Positions 8,884 to 20,000 of a DNA stretch of 64,000 nt are shown here, in pieces. The translations under genes and the position numbers were made by a program. Location: contig JALOCD010000003.1 of assembly GCA_023228025.1 (NCBI GenBank), positions 1 through 64,000 on the forward strand, in the 5' to 3' direction. Position 1 is the first letter of the stretch; each line of letters starts with the position of its first letter. This DNA comes from Prolixibacteraceae bacterium (lineage in GTDB: Bacteria; Bacteroidota; Bacteroidia; Bacteroidales; Prolixibacteraceae). The notes under the pieces are model-generated. The model had not been told where the DNA came from, searched no databases, and saw nothing but the letters and a program-made list of their open reading frames with translations.

Positions 8884-11800
8884 TTATTTTGTTAAATCTT
8901 TCGATGTGGATAGGGCGATAACCCTACCATGTTCACTTACTGCGGTATAAAAATGATAAACAATCCCATTCCATTTAATTACCCAAGGTTTATGGGCACA
9001 CCACTTATCATACTGCATTGAAGGTGCTACCAAGTCTTCGCCATTCCATTCTGTCCAATTTACTAAATCATAGGAACATGCAAATCTTTCAAAAGCCCCG
9101 GGTTTCCAGAATGCACCAAAATAAAACATAATATAAAGATCATTAAACTTTGCAATTTGCGCGTCACCGCATATTCCTTTATGTTTGGTTACAACAGGGT
9201 TATTGCCATATCGTTTCCATAATACCATATCATCAGAAACTGCTATACCTATACTCTCATAATTGGCAGTATCGCCTTTGGCATTATAGTACATGACAAA
9301 AGGATGACCTGTTAATTTATTCTTATCAAGTACAACTAAATTTTTGTAAATTGTCTTGTTTTCAAACCATCTTGCATCATCATCTTTCGGATATAATACT
9401 GGCTTACTCATCCTATTCCATTCTTTTTCTTCAGTCAGGGTATTTGAATTTGCAATACCAATTCCTAAAATTCCAGTTTCGTATCCTTTTGAGTTCCCTC
9501 CTATAAAGGACATCCAATACCTATCCTGAAATTTCTCAACCGAATAAGTCCCTCCCCAATTAAAGTCAACCAATGACAAATAGCCTGCTTTTTGATTTGC
9601 ATCCCACGTACCCTCGGTAAAAGAAAGAATTTTCCCCTTGGTTTTCCATTGAAGTAAGTTTTCACTTTCGGCAAGCCAAGTCTCATATCCCTGACCGTCA
9701 TAAATGATATAAGTCATATACCAAATATTATTCTCACGAAAGATAGTTGGGCTATCCATTAATTTTGTTGAATCTGGATGACTAAAAACAACTCCATATT
9801 TAAATGGTGTTTTTACCTCATTGTAAATATTCTCCATAGTTTCCTGAGACACATCTTTCGATTTGTCATAACCAGCTTGTATATTGTATTTTACCAGTTT
9901 CAATGGTCCCATTAATCCTGAAGGTTTTAAAGGCAAATCTTTTTTAAGTGCGTTTGATGTACTCCAGATGCTTTTTATCTTTCCGAACTGAATCCAATCG
10001 CCTATGAACCGGTTGCGGCTTACATCGGCAACGGTAATTTCCAGTTTGTTTTCATTTTTCAACAGACCTGATACGACAAGTTCTGTGTTTGGCATCCAGG
10101 CATACGCCAGCAAATTACCGTTTAAACGTACTTCAGCGGTAGCGTCAATGTTGCCAAGGTCTAAAACAACCGAATCGGTTTCAGAGATAAAACTGTCAGG
10201 AGCCTTAAATGTAATCGTGTATTTGGCTTTCCCGGCAAAATAGCGGATCGCCGGATCTTCAAATTCGGTCAGCGATTTTAATTTAGTGATCACAACCGGC
10301 TGAATCACTTCATCCGATATAGGAAAAAATTCAATCGTTGCTTTAAAATTATCAATTGGTGAGATTTTAGTCTGAACCAAATCCGCCTTGAGTATTCGGT
10401 TGTTGTTGGTTGTAAATGCATATTCGCCGCTCAGATTGGTGGTAAAACCAAATTTGCTTTTATTGAATGTTGCCTGCGGAATTGCAAAAGTGGTATCTCC
10501 CAATTGTTGCTGCGGAAAGATTTGTTTCCCTGCCAACGAAACATTTGCAATGAATTGATCGGGGGCGCCTTTTTTAAAAACAAATATTTTAGATTCGTGT
10601 GGTTTAAAACTAACCGGTATCCGGGTTTGGTTCTTCTCAATGGAATAAATTGCAGGTTTTGCTACAGAACCATTTTCAGGATTCCATATTTCGGGAGTTT
10701 TGCCTGCTATGCGGAAGATCAGTTCCCTGTTAAGGCTTCGGGCTTGTTGATTAAATACAAAATAAGCATCAGTATCTCCAAGTTTTTTATGGAAAAACAT
10801 GATCTCCTTCGGATCTTTGCTGTTAGTGGTAAGATCGGGAACTACATTAAGCTGTTTTAATACTTCGCCAATTGATTTTCCTGAAATCACTTTTCCTTTT
10901 CCATATTGATTTTCTCCTGAATTGCCCCAAAGTGAGTTGGCCAGCTGATTAAATTCCATGGTGCGTGTTTTGATATCCTGAACCGATATCATTTCCAAAG
11001 GCTTTGGTCCTAAAACGACAGCTCCTTCTTTCACCAATCCGGCAATCCGCTTTAAAGTAACAAAATCCATTATCGTAAGATTGGGTAAGGTAAGAATGGG
11101 GAAGGTCTGTTGACCCCCAAAAGAAAGTTTGCCATCAATGACTCTCGCTTCTGTCAGCATATCGAAATTGCAGGCATTGGCCTGAAATCCAAAGGGTAAA
11201 TCGTTGGCAATGCTTTTGTTAAAACTGTAAAACTGTGGAAATTGGTCGCCAACATAAAACAGCACATCGACAACAGGCTCACCCTTTTGCAATACATATT
11301 GAACACGTGCCTGGTAAGTCATCCAACCTTGCGAAAATTCCCACCATGGATTATTCCGGTTGAAAGTGCTGCCAAAACCACTTAAGGTTGCACCGGGTTT
11401 TTTATCTAAAGGCTGATGTACATAACTATGCAGGATCATCTGATTAATTCCCGAACAAAAGGCAGCATCTCCAAAGGGTTTTAAGTTGGCCGGCGAATCG
11501 GAATAATCCGCATAACCGGTATAAGCTTCTGATCCAATGACCTGTTTTTTGTCGGCCAGGGCAGCATAAGTCGGAAAGTATGCTATTGGCCTGATTGTAG
11601 GTTGATATTCAGGAATTCCGATCGAATTTGGATCGGCCCAAAATTCAATCATGGGTAAATCAACATACTTATTCGATTTTAAAACATCTAAAGGAGGATA
11701 CATCGCTCGGTTTCCATAAATGACTTCGGCATGCATTTCCAATTTGTTTCTATGGCATAAATCACTAAACTGTTTGTAATAGTTTTGACTGATCAGGTCG

Positions 11801-13287
11801 GAAATCGTTTTGCGGAAGTCGTGCAGAAAAGCATCTGAAAGCTGTGGGTTCCCTACAAATTCGCCACATAAAACCGGAATCCACGGAATGATGTCGTAAC
11901 CCCTGCGATTTTTAAACTCTTCGGGAAATTTTTTGGTCCAGTTCTGAAACTCGCATTCCCAACTGTCGATCAGTAAAAATTTGAATGTGTTGCCTTTGTA
12001 CTGACCTGCCGACTGTAGCAATTTGCCGGCAAAACTATTGAAGTGAATATCCAGGGCTGAGGTATCCATCTTGTCTACTTCCAGTCCAATTCCTTCGGAA
12101 GTTGCTGGAGAATTTGTAACTCCGGTAGTAGTGTAACCAAACCGGATGATCTGCCAACGACCTTTGGGCGCTTTCCAATTCAGAACACCCTCTGGCGACA
12201 TGTACCTGGAAAGATCGACGACCGACTTTTCAGCTATTCCCTTTTTATTGTTTTTTACAGGTAGATCAAAAGCTCTCTCATCTGCTGGAGTAAGAGAGGC
12301 TGTTTTTTCGAGCAAAAACGAAACCTGGGGCGAATAAGCCGGTGTTTCATTGACACTTAGAATTTCTAGCTCGGGCACCTCATAATTCCCTTTTTTGCAT
12401 TCGAGTTGAAAGTACTTTGCTTTAGTAGTGGGGAAAGTAACTGTATTTATTTTGTTGACTCCAGCAAATTCCAACTCGGAAATTTTTGTATATATCTTCC
12501 CATCGACAGAGGAGGAAAGAACTAACTGACTGATCACTTTGTCTAAATTTCCCCATGTAAAAACCACGGTTCTTAACAGTGCTATTTTACAGGCTTCTAC
12601 ATCTGTTTCAAAGGTGAAATTAATCATATCGCCTTTGTTTAATGTGATTTTGCTATTGGGATTTCCATCAGTAAGTTTTGTTCCAATTGATACCTTATTG
12701 ATTTCAATATTTACCTTGTTTTTCAGGATTGAATTTTGTTTCTCTCCAATTGGATAAGCCACAACAGCCACATCGCGGTAAAAATTATTTTTTGCTGCAG
12801 GTTGGGCCAGTTGTGTGTTTATAACCTTGCCGCCATCAACAATTGATTTTGACCATGCATATTGTTTCATCGACAATTCCGGCGTAATCCAGGGACCGCC
12901 ACTTGTACTCCAGCCATCGCAATTGTGAACACCAATTCTTATGTCCAGACGATTGGCTTCCTTTAAAGCCCATTGAAACATTTCGTACCATTCCGGTGAA
13001 TTAAATTTGATTTCTACAGGAACATACGTTTTGGGTTGAAACCAGGTTGTCTGATCTCCAATATTTATAATTGTTGCCTGAGAAACACCTTGCTGCTTCA
13101 TCGACTCCAAATCCTTGGTAATACCTTCTTTGGTGATGTTACCACTGATCCAATGCCACCAGGTATTCACTTTGGTCGAGTTTGGAGGTGAACGAAAATC
13201 GAAACTATTTATAGTATTCTGGGCGAGGCTGACTGATATAAAAAGGAAAAAAAGCAGGAACGGGATAGAGCTTTTAAATGGTTTCAT
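8884..13287 (-). CDS. GH106-family alpha-L-rhamnosidase fused to a C-terminal five-bladed propeller glycosidase-like domain
   Basis: The protein has 1467 residues with a signal peptide (about residues 1-22, ending SLAQ). Residues about 28-1130 look like a full-length GH106 alpha-L-rhamnosidase: the N-terminal FRSPPNSTKVNTWWHWISGN, GVSQATIINIGD and the later ECEFQNWTKKFPEEFKNRRG and MHAEVIYGN segments are typical. It includes a C-terminal galactose-binding-like sandwich ending LMGPLKLVKYN. Residues about 1134-1467 form a second domain with repeated blades (DSPTIFRENNIWYMTY, GDAQIAKFNDLYIMFY, AHKPWVIKWNGIVYHFY), like GH43/GH32-type propellers. GH106 enzymes are usually about 1100 residues, so this is a genuine fusion in one frame. 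It would remove terminal L-rhamnose; the propeller may cleave an adjoining sugar or only bind. Confidence 0.85.
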   Translation of the reverse strand: MKPFKSSIPFLLFFLFISVSLAQNTINSFDFRSPPNSTKVNTWWHWISGNITKEGITKDLESMKQQGVSQATIINIGDQTTWFQPKTYVPVEIKFNSPEWYEMFQWALKEANRLDIRIGVHNCDGWSTSGGPWITPELSMKQYAWSKSIVDGGKVINTQLAQPAAKNNFYRDVAVVAYPIGEKQNSILKNKVNIEINKVSIGTKLTDGNPNSKITLNKGDMINFTFETDVEACKIALLRTVVFTWGNLDKVISQLVLSSSVDGKIYTKISELEFAGVNKINTVTFPTTKAKYFQLECKKGNYEVPELEILSVNETPAYSPQVSFLLEKTASLTPADERAFDLPVKNNKKGIAEKSVVDLSRYMSPEGVLNWKAPKGRWQIIRFGYTTTGVTNSPATSEGIGLEVDKMDTSALDIHFNSFAGKLLQSAGQYKGNTFKFLLIDSWECEFQNWTKKFPEEFKNRRGYDIIPWIPVLCGEFVGNPQLSDAFLHDFRKTISDLISQNYYKQFSDLCHRNKLEMHAEVIYGNRAMYPPLDVLKSNKYVDLPMIEFWADPNSIGIPEYQPTIRPIAYFPTYAALADKKQVIGSEAYTGYADYSDSPANLKPFGDAAFCSGINQMILHSYVHQPLDKKPGATLSGFGSTFNRNNPWWEFSQGWMTYQARVQYVLQKGEPVVDVLFYVGDQFPQFYSFNKSIANDLPFGFQANACNFDMLTEARVIDGKLSFGGQQTFPILTLPNLTIMDFVTLKRIAGLVKEGAVVLGPKPLEMISVQDIKTRTMEFNQLANSLWGNSGENQYGKGKVISGKSIGEVLKQLNVVPDLTTNSKDPKEIMFFHKKLGDTDAYFVFNQQARSLNRELIFRIAGKTPEIWNPENGSVAKPAIYSIEKNQTRIPVSFKPHESKIFVFKKGAPDQFIANVSLAGKQIFPQQQLGDTTFAIPQATFNKSKFGFTTNLSGEYAFTTNNNRILKADLVQTKISPIDNFKATIEFFPISDEVIQPVVITKLKSLTEFEDPAIRYFAGKAKYTITFKAPDSFISETDSVVLDLGNIDATAEVRLNGNLLAYAWMPNTELVVSGLLKNENKLEITVADVSRNRFIGDWIQFGKIKSIWSTSNALKKDLPLKPSGLMGPLKLVKYNIQAGYDKSKDVSQETMENIYNEVKTPFKYGVVFSHPDSTKLMDSPTIFRENNIWYMTYIIYDGQGYETWLAESENLLQWKTKGKILSFTEGTWDANQKAGYLSLVDFNWGGTYSVEKFQDRYWMSFIGGNSKGYETGILGIGIANSNTLTEEKEWNRMSKPVLYPKDDDARWFENKTIYKNLVVLDKNKLTGHPFVMYYNAKGDTANYESIGIAVSDDMVLWKRYGNNPVVTKHKGICGDAQIAKFNDLYIMFYFGAFWKPGAFERFACSYDLVNWTEWNGEDLVAPSMQYDKWCAHKPWVIKWNGIVYHFYTAVSEHGRVIALSTSKDLTK

Positions 13288-13433
13288 CAGTATATATTTT
13301 TATTGTTTAATGGTCTGATGGAATCGAAGATCGGCGAAGCCAATACCCACCTATTCATTTTCGGTTGGTGTGAAAACTTCCTCATGGGTATTTCAGACTT
13401 TTTACTTTTAGTTAAATTTTTCATTCTTATTCT

Positions 13434-15380
13434 TTACCAATTAACCTTTAAATCCCGAAAGGAAGTAGGCAACCATACCTGCATTTCATTGGCGCCACGA
13501 TTATTCCACACAAAATAAGGTATGGCTTTGATAGGCCTATTAATAACCTGTACCGTTTGACCATTGGCACTGGGTGCAATAATTTTTGCCTCCATGGTTA
13601 TTGTATTTACGCCACCCAGTAATTCTGATTCATATTGAATATGAAGGCTTGCATCAATAGGAAGAATAAAATTCCAGGCTTGCTGGTTATTGTCAGCCCC
13701 TTCGACACAATAAACCAGGGGGCCATATTGCAAGGCCGAACGGTTATTGTTTTGTTTTAATTCAGCCCGACTGGCAATCCGATGAATTTCCATTGGGGTA
13801 TTGATCTCAATTAAATCCCCTTTTTTCCACTGACGGTCAATAACTGCATATCCCAGCTCTTCACGAAAAGATACCGGTCTACCATTTATGGAAATTCCAA
13901 TGGATGTGGTGTGTTGAGGTGTGATATAAAAATATAAACCTCCTGGCACAGGTTCTTTTAACCATCCCGGAATACGCAGCCTCAGTTGATATAATTTTTT
14001 TGGTGCACTTGTAATGTTTATAGTGGTATTGCCCTGCCAGGGATAAGAAGTTTGCATCGATAAACCAAAAAACTGTTTTTCTACGGGCAGTTTTACTTCG
14101 CTGCCGATATACAAGTTAATCCAGGTTGCATTCGCAGATTGGCTGTAAATATAATTTCCTAAAGAACTTACAAGCCTTGCAATATTCGATGGGCAGCAGG
14201 CGGTATTAAACCATTCGCTGCGCTGCTTGTCGCCCGAAGAGGCCAATGGGTTTCCGTAGAAAAAATGGTCGCCCATAAGCGATAATCCATCCAAGGCGCC
14301 ATTGTATAAGCTACGTTCAAGCACATCAATATATTTGGCATCTCCGGTAAGCATGTTCATTCGTTGGTTCCAGAAAACCATGCCAACCGAGGCGCAGGTT
14401 TCGCAATACGCATTTTCATTAGGTAAATCATAATCATCTCCAAAACCTTCATTTGTTCCTTGTGCACCGATACCACCTGTGATATACATGTTCCGAAATA
14501 TTACATCTTTCCAGATGGAATTCATCGCTTTAGTATATCCCGTATCATTGGTAATTGCAGCAATATCCGCCACTCCCGCGTACATGTACATTGCTCTTAC
14601 TGCATGTCCACCAATTTGTTTCTGATCTTTTACCGGCAGGCTGTTTTGGCAATAATCCTGATTCCCCCATTCTTTCCCGTAGCCCTTGCCTCTCTGTTCA
14701 AGATACCATTGCGCCACTTCAAGATATTTTCTGTCATTTGTATGGTGGTACAATTTAATGAGTGCCAACTCTATTTCCTGGTGGCCACTAAACCATTGGC
14801 GATTGCTTTTTCGCAAAAACGTATCAATATGATTTGCAAATTTAATGGCCACATCCAACAACTTTCTTTTACCTGTAGCATTATGATAGGCAATTCCCGC
14901 TTCAATCAGGTGGCCTGCACAATAATCCTTATGCTTCCCTATTTCTGTCCAGCGTTTTGAAATGTCCGTCAGTTCAAAATAAGTATTCAGGTATCCATCT
15001 GGTAGTTGGGCCGCTGCAATTTTATCAATCCATTCATCCGCTTTTTTTTCAATTTCAGGGTTAGGATTGTTTTTTAACGAATATGCCATTGCCTCTACCG
15101 CCTTATAAACATCTGAGTCATCATAATAAATGCCTTCATGTTGCCCATTATGAGCGGCAGCTTTTTCAAAATTCCGGATTCGGCCAGTCTTGATTTCAGA
15201 AAATAGAATACATGCATCCAATGTTTTTGTCGCAACAGCAGTCATCCTTCCGCTCCAAAAAGGATCCGTAATATTTACCTGAGAGAAATCGACAGGATAT
15301 AATTTTTGCAGTGATTCCTCTGATTGAACCCCGAAAGGCATGAGTGCAATAATCAAGGCGAAAGAAAATAGCAATTTCAT
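13434..15380 (-). CDS. GH127 beta-L-arabinofuranosidase (DUF1680 family)
   Basis: The protein has 648 residues with a signal peptide (MKLLFSFALIIALMPFGVQS). It has the GH127 landmarks: DVYKAVEAMAY, QLPDGYLNTYF, CAGHLIEAGIAYH, IGGHAVRAMYMYAG, TGGIGA, and the zinc-thiolate active site. Glu327 and Cys329 in AYCETCA, plus Cys395 and Cys396 in ACCPSN, match the Cys3-Glu zinc site of characterised GH127 enzymes, where the first Cys of the CC pair is the nucleophile. All four are present, so it should be active. It is the first enzyme gene after the SusD terminator and precedes the rhamnosidase fusion by 146 bp. Expected action is removal of terminal beta-L-arabinofuranose in the periplasm. Confidence 0.93.
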   Translation of the reverse strand: MKLLFSFALIIALMPFGVQSEESLQKLYPVDFSQVNITDPFWSGRMTAVATKTLDACILFSEIKTGRIRNFEKAAAHNGQHEGIYYDDSDVYKAVEAMAYSLKNNPNPEIEKKADEWIDKIAAAQLPDGYLNTYFELTDISKRWTEIGKHKDYCAGHLIEAGIAYHNATGKRKLLDVAIKFANHIDTFLRKSNRQWFSGHQEIELALIKLYHHTNDRKYLEVAQWYLEQRGKGYGKEWGNQDYCQNSLPVKDQKQIGGHAVRAMYMYAGVADIAAITNDTGYTKAMNSIWKDVIFRNMYITGGIGAQGTNEGFGDDYDLPNENAYCETCASVGMVFWNQRMNMLTGDAKYIDVLERSLYNGALDGLSLMGDHFFYGNPLASSGDKQRSEWFNTACCPSNIARLVSSLGNYIYSQSANATWINLYIGSEVKLPVEKQFFGLSMQTSYPWQGNTTINITSAPKKLYQLRLRIPGWLKEPVPGGLYFYITPQHTTSIGISINGRPVSFREELGYAVIDRQWKKGDLIEINTPMEIHRIASRAELKQNNNRSALQYGPLVYCVEGADNNQQAWNFILPIDASLHIQYESELLGGVNTITMEAKIIAPSANGQTVQVINRPIKAIPYFVWNNRGANEMQVWLPTSFRDLKVNW

Positions 15381-15493
15381 AATTTATTTACTCTTCTTAT
15401 GTAGTTTTTTCTACAGGATCAACAGCGGAAAATCTTTACTTCCAATGAATTCTGCAGAGTGGAAAAGCTATTAATCAAATCTAAATAAAGAAA

Positions 15494-15528
15494 AAAGTGG
15501 AGGAGGCATTGCATGACTCCTCCACTTT
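15494..15528 (-). terminator. Intrinsic terminator after the second SusD gene
   Basis: A perfect 12-bp stem (15494-15505 with 15517-15528, arm AAAGTGGAGGAG) with an 11-nt loop is followed on the minus strand by a TTTTTT-C-TTT run. It lies 33 bp past the SusD stop at 15561, so transcription from the sigma unit is expected to drop before the enzyme genes. Confidence 0.88.
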
Positions 15529-15560
15529 AACTTAGATCTATAATACTTTATTTGCAATAA

Positions 15561-17054
15561 TTAATAGCCCGGATTTTGAGTCACTCCGAAATTATCAACA
15601 TCTTCCCATGGAATTGGAAATACTTCATTTTTACCGGCTTTAAAACCCGGAATTTTTGATACTGCTTGTCCAGTTCTTACTAAATCGTAAAAATATTCTC
15701 CTTCCATAGCCAATTCCAATCTTCGTTCATCCAGAATAGACTGTTTCGTAGCTGGTACGCGGTGTAAAGCATCACCAAAAGCCCTGTCCCTAACCCTATC
15801 TAAATAGCCCTGGGATTTTGCAGTATTTGAAGCAACATTGGCTTCGGCGGCCATTAATAAAACATCAGCAAACCGGATGGTCCGAATATTGTTTCCATAG
15901 TTTAGCTGAGGTTGTCCGCTTGTTTCGCCTAACATTGGCAGGTATTTTTTACTATAATATCCCGTATGTTTATATGGCACAATAGTATATGTAACATTCA
16001 AGGCCGGATTTCCCAGTTTATATGCCGCAATATCAAAACAGGTGGCGTCTCTTCTTTTATCGCCCGGAGCATAAGCATTATATAACTCTTTGGTTGGTAA
16101 ATTATATCCGCCTCCATCTGCATAAGGCATGCCGGCAGCGCCTCTGATTCCAACTACTCCCATTTCCCATACTGCATAATCCCCTTGACCGGAATTACGA
16201 CCCGCCCAATTCCAGTAAGGGGAATCATTTGAATACTGAACTTCAAAAACAGATTCAGGGCCATTTTCGCCAGCCAGAAGGAACTGGCTTCCAAAATCAG
16301 TGACCAAGCTAAACGGGCCATTGATCACATTCTCCAGCATTGCTGCAGCTTCAGGTAGCTTATTTTCATAAAGTAAAACTTTTCCCAACAAAGCCTGGGC
16401 CGCATATTTGGTAATCCTGCCTTTCTGGGCAGGAGTCGTTGGCAATACAGCTATAGCCGCATTTAAATCAATTTCAATTTGTTTATATACATCCGTCTTA
16501 GGGACTCTTTTCATCTTTCCAAAATCACTAATTTCAACTCTTTTATCGGTAAACACTATAGCATCCCCAAAATTCCTGACTAACATAAAATATTCATAGG
16601 CCCTAATAAAAAAGAGTTCACCATACAAAGCATCTTTCCCGGCAAAGTCTATTTTTAAACCAGTAGGATTCTTATCCCTATGTTGCACCATGTAATTCAC
16701 TCGGTTAATTCCTTCATATGTAAATCGCCATAAATTAACTGCTTCAGCATTTTGTGTCGCAGAAGTTAAAGTATAATCATCGATATTTTGAAGTATGTTC
16801 TGATCCGTAGCACTATTGCCCCCTGATACTGAATTGGTAGTAGCAAGATCCCCATAAATAAGCGGCTGATGGGTAATCCATTGCATTGGGCTATAACAAC
16901 TCACAATCATTTGTCTGTAATCGGCCTCTGTTTTTAGAAAATCCAATTCTGTAACCTTATATTCTGAATGTGGATTAAAATCAAGATATTTATTACAGCC
17001 TGTACACACTGTTATAAACAAGGCTAACCCTGTTATTATTTTTATAGTTTTCAT
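15561..17054 (-). CDS. SusD/RagB-like glycan-binding outer-membrane lipoprotein
   Basis: The protein has 497 residues. The signal (MKTIKIITGLALFITVCTGC) ends in a lipobox cysteine at about residue 20, so it is a lipoprotein. SusD features follow: KTEADYRQMIVSCYSPM, the helical repeat WRFTYEGINRVNYMV, ELFFIRAYEYFMLVRNFGD (the classic RA(Y/W)xYF motif), QALLGKVLLY and a C-terminal ERRLELAMEGEYFYDLVRTG. It is complete. It starts 11 bp after the SusC stop and forms the outer-membrane uptake pair with it. The downstream intrinsic terminator separates it from GH127. The bound glycan is inferred only from neighbours. Confidence 0.95.
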   Translation of the reverse strand: MKTIKIITGLALFITVCTGCNKYLDFNPHSEYKVTELDFLKTEADYRQMIVSCYSPMQWITHQPLIYGDLATTNSVSGGNSATDQNILQNIDDYTLTSATQNAEAVNLWRFTYEGINRVNYMVQHRDKNPTGLKIDFAGKDALYGELFFIRAYEYFMLVRNFGDAIVFTDKRVEISDFGKMKRVPKTDVYKQIEIDLNAAIAVLPTTPAQKGRITKYAAQALLGKVLLYENKLPEAAAMLENVINGPFSLVTDFGSQFLLAGENGPESVFEVQYSNDSPYWNWAGRNSGQGDYAVWEMGVVGIRGAAGMPYADGGGYNLPTKELYNAYAPGDKRRDATCFDIAAYKLGNPALNVTYTIVPYKHTGYYSKKYLPMLGETSGQPQLNYGNNIRTIRFADVLLMAAEANVASNTAKSQGYLDRVRDRAFGDALHRVPATKQSILDERRLELAMEGEYFYDLVRTGQAVSKIPGFKAGKNEVFPIPWEDVDNFGVTQNPGY

Positions 17055-17065
17055 ATTTTAATAGT

Positions 17066-20000
17066 TTAAAATTTAACATTCAACCCAACTGAATAAGTTC
17101 TGGACTGAGGGTATAAACCCAAATCCACTCCTGTATTTAAAATGTTGCTACCGTCCGATATTTCAGGATCAAATCCAGGATATTTTGTGAATGTATGAAG
17201 GTTTTTGGCTTGTAGATAAAGCCTCAATTGGCTAACGCCTATTTTCTTTAACAATGGAGAAGGCAGGGTATATCCCACTTCCAGATTTTTAATTTTAGCA
17301 AATGTCCCGTTTACAATAAACCTATCTGACGGCCGTGTATTTTCATTATTATCCTTAAATGTATAACGGGGATTTCTGGCATCATTGGTAGAGCCTTCGC
17401 CAGTCCATCTGTTTAAAACCGATACTGGCATATTATCATACACAAAGCCCCGTGTATATCCCCCCATAAAAATATCATTACCAACAGATGCATATGTAAA
17501 TACACTCAGGTCAAAATCCTTATATTCAAACCCCAAGTTCCAACCCAAAGTAAATTTTGGATAAGGATTTCCAATTTTTGTCCTATCGTAAGCATCTATT
17601 TTCCCATCCGGTATGCCTTTAGGTCCGCTTACATCTACATATTTAATATCTCCTGGTACTGCATTTTGAGTAGGGCTTGCCGCAATCTGAGCTGCATTCT
17701 GAAACAATCCATCCGTTTTCCAGCCATAAAAATATCCAGGAGGATAACCTTTTTCATATCTTGTTACCAGATAATAATTTGGTGTAACCAATCCTCCTCC
17801 TGAAAGGAAAGCTGATCCATTGATATTGGTCGAAGTAACCAAATTTTTTGCAGATGTAACTGAAACTGACGTATTGAATTTGAGGTCTTTAGTACTTGAA
17901 TTATGGTATGTTACTGTTAAATCGACGCCGCTGCTTTTGGTTGAGCCTACATTAGACGAAATAGCTGGCAGGGTTCCTGCATAGAAAGGAATTGGACTAA
18001 CAAACAACAAACCATCCACTTTCTTATCAAAATAATCAGCTGTCAGGGAGAAGTTTTTCAAAAAAGTAACATCAAATCCGATGTCAAGTTGAGATTGTTT
18101 TTCCCACCGTAAGAACGGATTGGCAAATGAACTAATTGTTGCACCTGAAACTAAAAGTCCGTCAAATTGATAACCGTTATTGTTTGGCGTACCACCACCT
18201 TCATAATTCGGGCCACCAATACTAACAGTAGCTAATACTGGATCTACCTTCTCATTACCTGAAGTACCGTAACTCCCTCTGATTTTCAGGTAATTAATTA
18301 CATCCGATTTAAAGAAATCTTCCTTAGTTACCACCCAACCCACTGATCCAGCATAAAAATTAGCAAATTTATTATTTTTACCAAATGCCATAGAACCATC
18401 ACGACGGGCAGAAAATGAAGCTAAATATTTTGCGTCATAATCATATTCAAGTCTTCCAAAATAGGATGCATTTCTCCGGGTTAGAGTCTTATACTTATTG
18501 ACTTGAATTGCATTCGTATTTGCTGCTGAATTCGTTCCGGTAGCAGCAATCATATCAGCCCATTCCCAGCTATTATCACGAATATCCTGCCTCGTCATAT
18601 AATAACGATGACCTGTCAACTGTGCTGCAGAAATACCAGCCACAGCATTAAATGAGTGTTTTTCTTTGAAAATATAGCTGTAATTCGCAAAAGTTTCAAA
18701 AGTATAGCTAAAAGTTGCACTCACATCTTCATTTACGCTATTGTGGTTTGTTCCTTTTGTAGTACCATCCGCATTAAGACTGCTAAATTCATGTGCCGGG
18801 CCATAAAAAGCAAGCTGATTAAATATCTTGCCTAGTGATTCCCATTTCACATAACCCAAACGAGAGGTTACTTTAAGATTTTTTATCATATCATATTGCA
18901 ACTCTGCTTTTCCATATAATTTGTCTTCTTTATATATATTATGTGTAGCATCTATTTGCGCCAACGGATTTACATTTTGTTTCGTTATCAGGTTGCTAAA
19001 TCCGTAAGTTCCTATTGTATTTGGTACCGTGTTATAAACAGATACTGTAGGGTCAAAATTTAAAGCATTACCTATGACGGCGCCAAAAGAGCCTTCAGGA
19101 ACAGTCTTTCTTTGCGTATGCGCATAGCTGGTATTTAAGATTAACTTTAATTTTGGCGTTAAATCAAAAACTAAATTGGCTGTAGCGTTGTATCTTTCGA
19201 ATTTTGATTTATCACTGCCAGCAACAATACCGCCTTGTCCTAAATAACCTCCCGAAATGAAATAGCTCATTTTATCGCCACCACCTTTAGCCGTTAAATT
19301 ATACGAAGAAACGGAAGCTTTGTGAAATATCTGATCTTGCCAATTTGTACCTGTTCCTAAAGAAGCCGGGTCATTGAAGATTTTTTGCCCTCCTGAAACT
19401 AAACTACCTTCATTATTAATGGTAGCATATTCAGTGGCATTTAACATATCAATTTCTTTCACTACGCCTTGTTGCCCAATATAAGAATTGAAGCCAAATT
19501 GAGTTTTTTGATTTTTCCCACCACTCTTTGTTGTAATTACAATAACCCCATTTCCACCTTTTACACCATAAATAGCGGTGGTAGCAGCATCTTTTAATAC
19601 ATTGACTGATTCAATATCTCCGGGATTGATCGCATTCAAATCAGTAAGTGTTTGGGGAATACCATCTACTATTACAACCGGGTCAGTACCGGTAAAAGAA
19701 GGAATCCCTCTTATCAATGCCAATGGTTTACTTCCTGGAGAACCGTTTCCTATGATGGTAACTCCTGAAGCCCCGCCCTGCAAAACTTCTTCAACCCTGA
19801 CCGGATTTAGTTTTAGAATATCAGCAGCTTTAATAGTAGAAATCGCACCTGATACTTTGGTTATTTTTTGGATACCGTAACCAATTACTACGACATCATC
19901 CATGCCAACGTTTTCTTCCAACATTACCAAATTGACTGTTGGATTTGCAGTGAGAGCTACTTCTTGCCTTTTCATTCCGACAAATGAAAAAACAAGTATT

